Assembly: GCA_001045525.1 (NCBI GenBank)
Contig: LDWW01000017.1
Span: 24,990 to 88,989 of the forward strand
DNA from: Chitinispirillum alkaliphilum
GTDB taxonomy: Bacteria; Fibrobacterota; Chitinivibrionia; Chitinivibrionales; Chitinispirillaceae
Direction of reading: 5' to 3'
Length of the DNA: 64,000 bases
The notes beneath the pieces were generated by a model. That model made no database searches and was not told where the DNA came from. It saw only the letters and a list, made by a program, of their open reading frames with translations. How positions within the stretch are numbered: position 1 is the first letter of the stretch; the number at the start of each line of letters is the position of its first letter. The position numbers and the translations under genes were made by a program. Below, one piece after another: positions 63,468 through 64,000 of the stretch.

Positions 63468-64000
63468 ATGAAAGGTATTTCTCTGATGTATCAGGCTCAA
63501 ATTCTTCTTAGGCAAGGATGTTCACGCCAGTCTGTTGCCGAATTACTTGGTGTGTCTGGCCGCAGTATCTACAATTACGAATACAGCAAAGTATTCTGTA
63601 AAGGAAAAAGCCGCGGTCGTCCCAAAGGGAGAAGTAAGCTTGCTCCCTTTTACTCATTGATCGATTCTGCACTTGAGCAGGACTTTCACCATAATGCAGA
63701 ACTGTTCATGAAAAAGTTGCAGGAGCACGGCTACGAAGGAAAAACAACTATTCTGCGCAGTTATATCAGCAAAAAAAGAAAAGAGCTTCATAACAGTGCT
63801 GTGCGCCGGTTTGAGACACTTCCCGGACAGCAGGCACAGGTCGACTGGATGCATGCTGGATATGTTGTTCTCAATGGCCGCAAGGTGAAACGCTATGCCC
63901 TTATCATGAAAATGGGTTACTCAAGGCGTAGTTATCTTGAATTCACCACTTCGATGGAGCAGGGAGTTCTTTTTGCCTGTATGATAAACGCCTTCAAACA
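63468..64000 (+). CDS. istA: IS21-family transposase (IstA), 3'-truncated by window edge
   Basis: The ATG at 63468 (AGGAG about nine bases upstream) opens a frame that is uninterrupted to the end of the window (177 codons). ILLRQGCSRQSVAELLGVSG is the N-terminal helix-turn-helix, and RFETLPGQQAQVDWMHAGYV contains the first catalytic Asp in the IS21 'GxQAQVDW' context; KRYALIMKMGYSRRSYLEFT follows the retroviral-integrase fold order. The remaining Asp and Glu and the helper ATPase gene istB should lie beyond 64000. Confidence 0.9.
   Translation, partial: MKGISLMYQAQILLRQGCSRQSVAELLGVSGRSIYNYEYSKVFCKGKSRGRPKGRSKLAPFYSLIDSALEQDFHHNAELFMKKLQEHGYEGKTTILRSYISKKRKELHNSAVRRFETLPGQQAQVDWMHAGYVVLNGRKVKRYALIMKMGYSRRSYLEFTTSMEQGVLFACMINAFK

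Noticed and set aside
1..64000. CRISPR arrays, rRNA genes, complete tRNA genes
   Set aside because: No regularly spaced repeats, no rRNA signature and only a 3' tRNA fragment were found on reading both strands.

Overview
The window reads as chromosomal DNA of a Gram-negative (diderm), moderately AT-rich bacterium. The outer-membrane-type barrel proteins, the secreted proteins ending in a type-IX-secretion-like sorting domain (conserved pattern ..GxYxVxx....), the Na+/H+ pyrophosphatase and the housekeeping gene set are compatible with the Fibrobacterota (Chitinivibrionia-like lineages) or a neighbour in the FCB group. That placement is inference from protein style, not from a marker gene.

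Layout. (1) 1-1652: the 3' end of a polysaccharide deacetylase gene, then purC, whose N-terminus is intact only if a frameshift near 722-725 is allowed. (2) 1801-16029, all on the minus strand: one exopolysaccharide/O-antigen cluster. It runs from an initiating sugar-phosphate transferase with a degenerate GGDEF-like N-terminus, through a WbpB/WbpD/WbpE-like trio (oxidoreductase, acetyltransferase, aminotransferase) for an amino-sugar acid, a deacetylase-like protein, GT4, a Wzy/WaaL-type polymerase or ligase, GT2, an (alpha/alpha)6 protein and a Wzx-type flippase, to two secreted parallel beta-helix paralogues. (3) 16380-31554: mostly minus-strand housekeeping (endonuclease Q, SpoIID/LytB, def, yajC, rsmB-fmt, hppA, miaA), with several unassigned envelope or disordered proteins and, on plus, an amidohydrolase and a zinc-ribbon protein. 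(4) 31691-36681: YibQ-like deacetylase, NmrA-like reductase with a decayed second copy, a large unknown envelope protein, LD-carboxypeptidase. (5) 37410-44120, plus strand: argF, a tightly packed KaiC-like ATPase / two small membrane proteins / two CheY-like receivers module, uvrA and adk. (6) 44174-53703: GT2, nadE, gpmI, rhomboid, dtd, DUF3820, a truncated PAS gene, and a radical SAM/SPASM enzyme next to a secreted protein with a sorting tail, which is the best candidate for an undescribed modification system. (7) 53900-58660: a graveyard of gene fragments (DUF4214-like protein, tRNA-Asn 3' half, MoeB/ThiF, sorting-tail piece, pieces of one transposon) around one intact GT-C membrane protein. 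(8) 58683-63160: SWIM zinc-finger protein with a histone-H1-like tail next to a SNF2 helicase, and an OsmC-like protein. (9) 63468-end: the start of an IS21-type transposase gene running off the window.

The genes form three functional blocks. Surface-polysaccharide synthesis and processing fill the first quarter. Translation, tRNA and central-metabolism housekeeping fill the middle. Accessory, mobile and decaying DNA dominates the last 12 kb. No CRISPR array, rRNA or complete tRNA was recognised.
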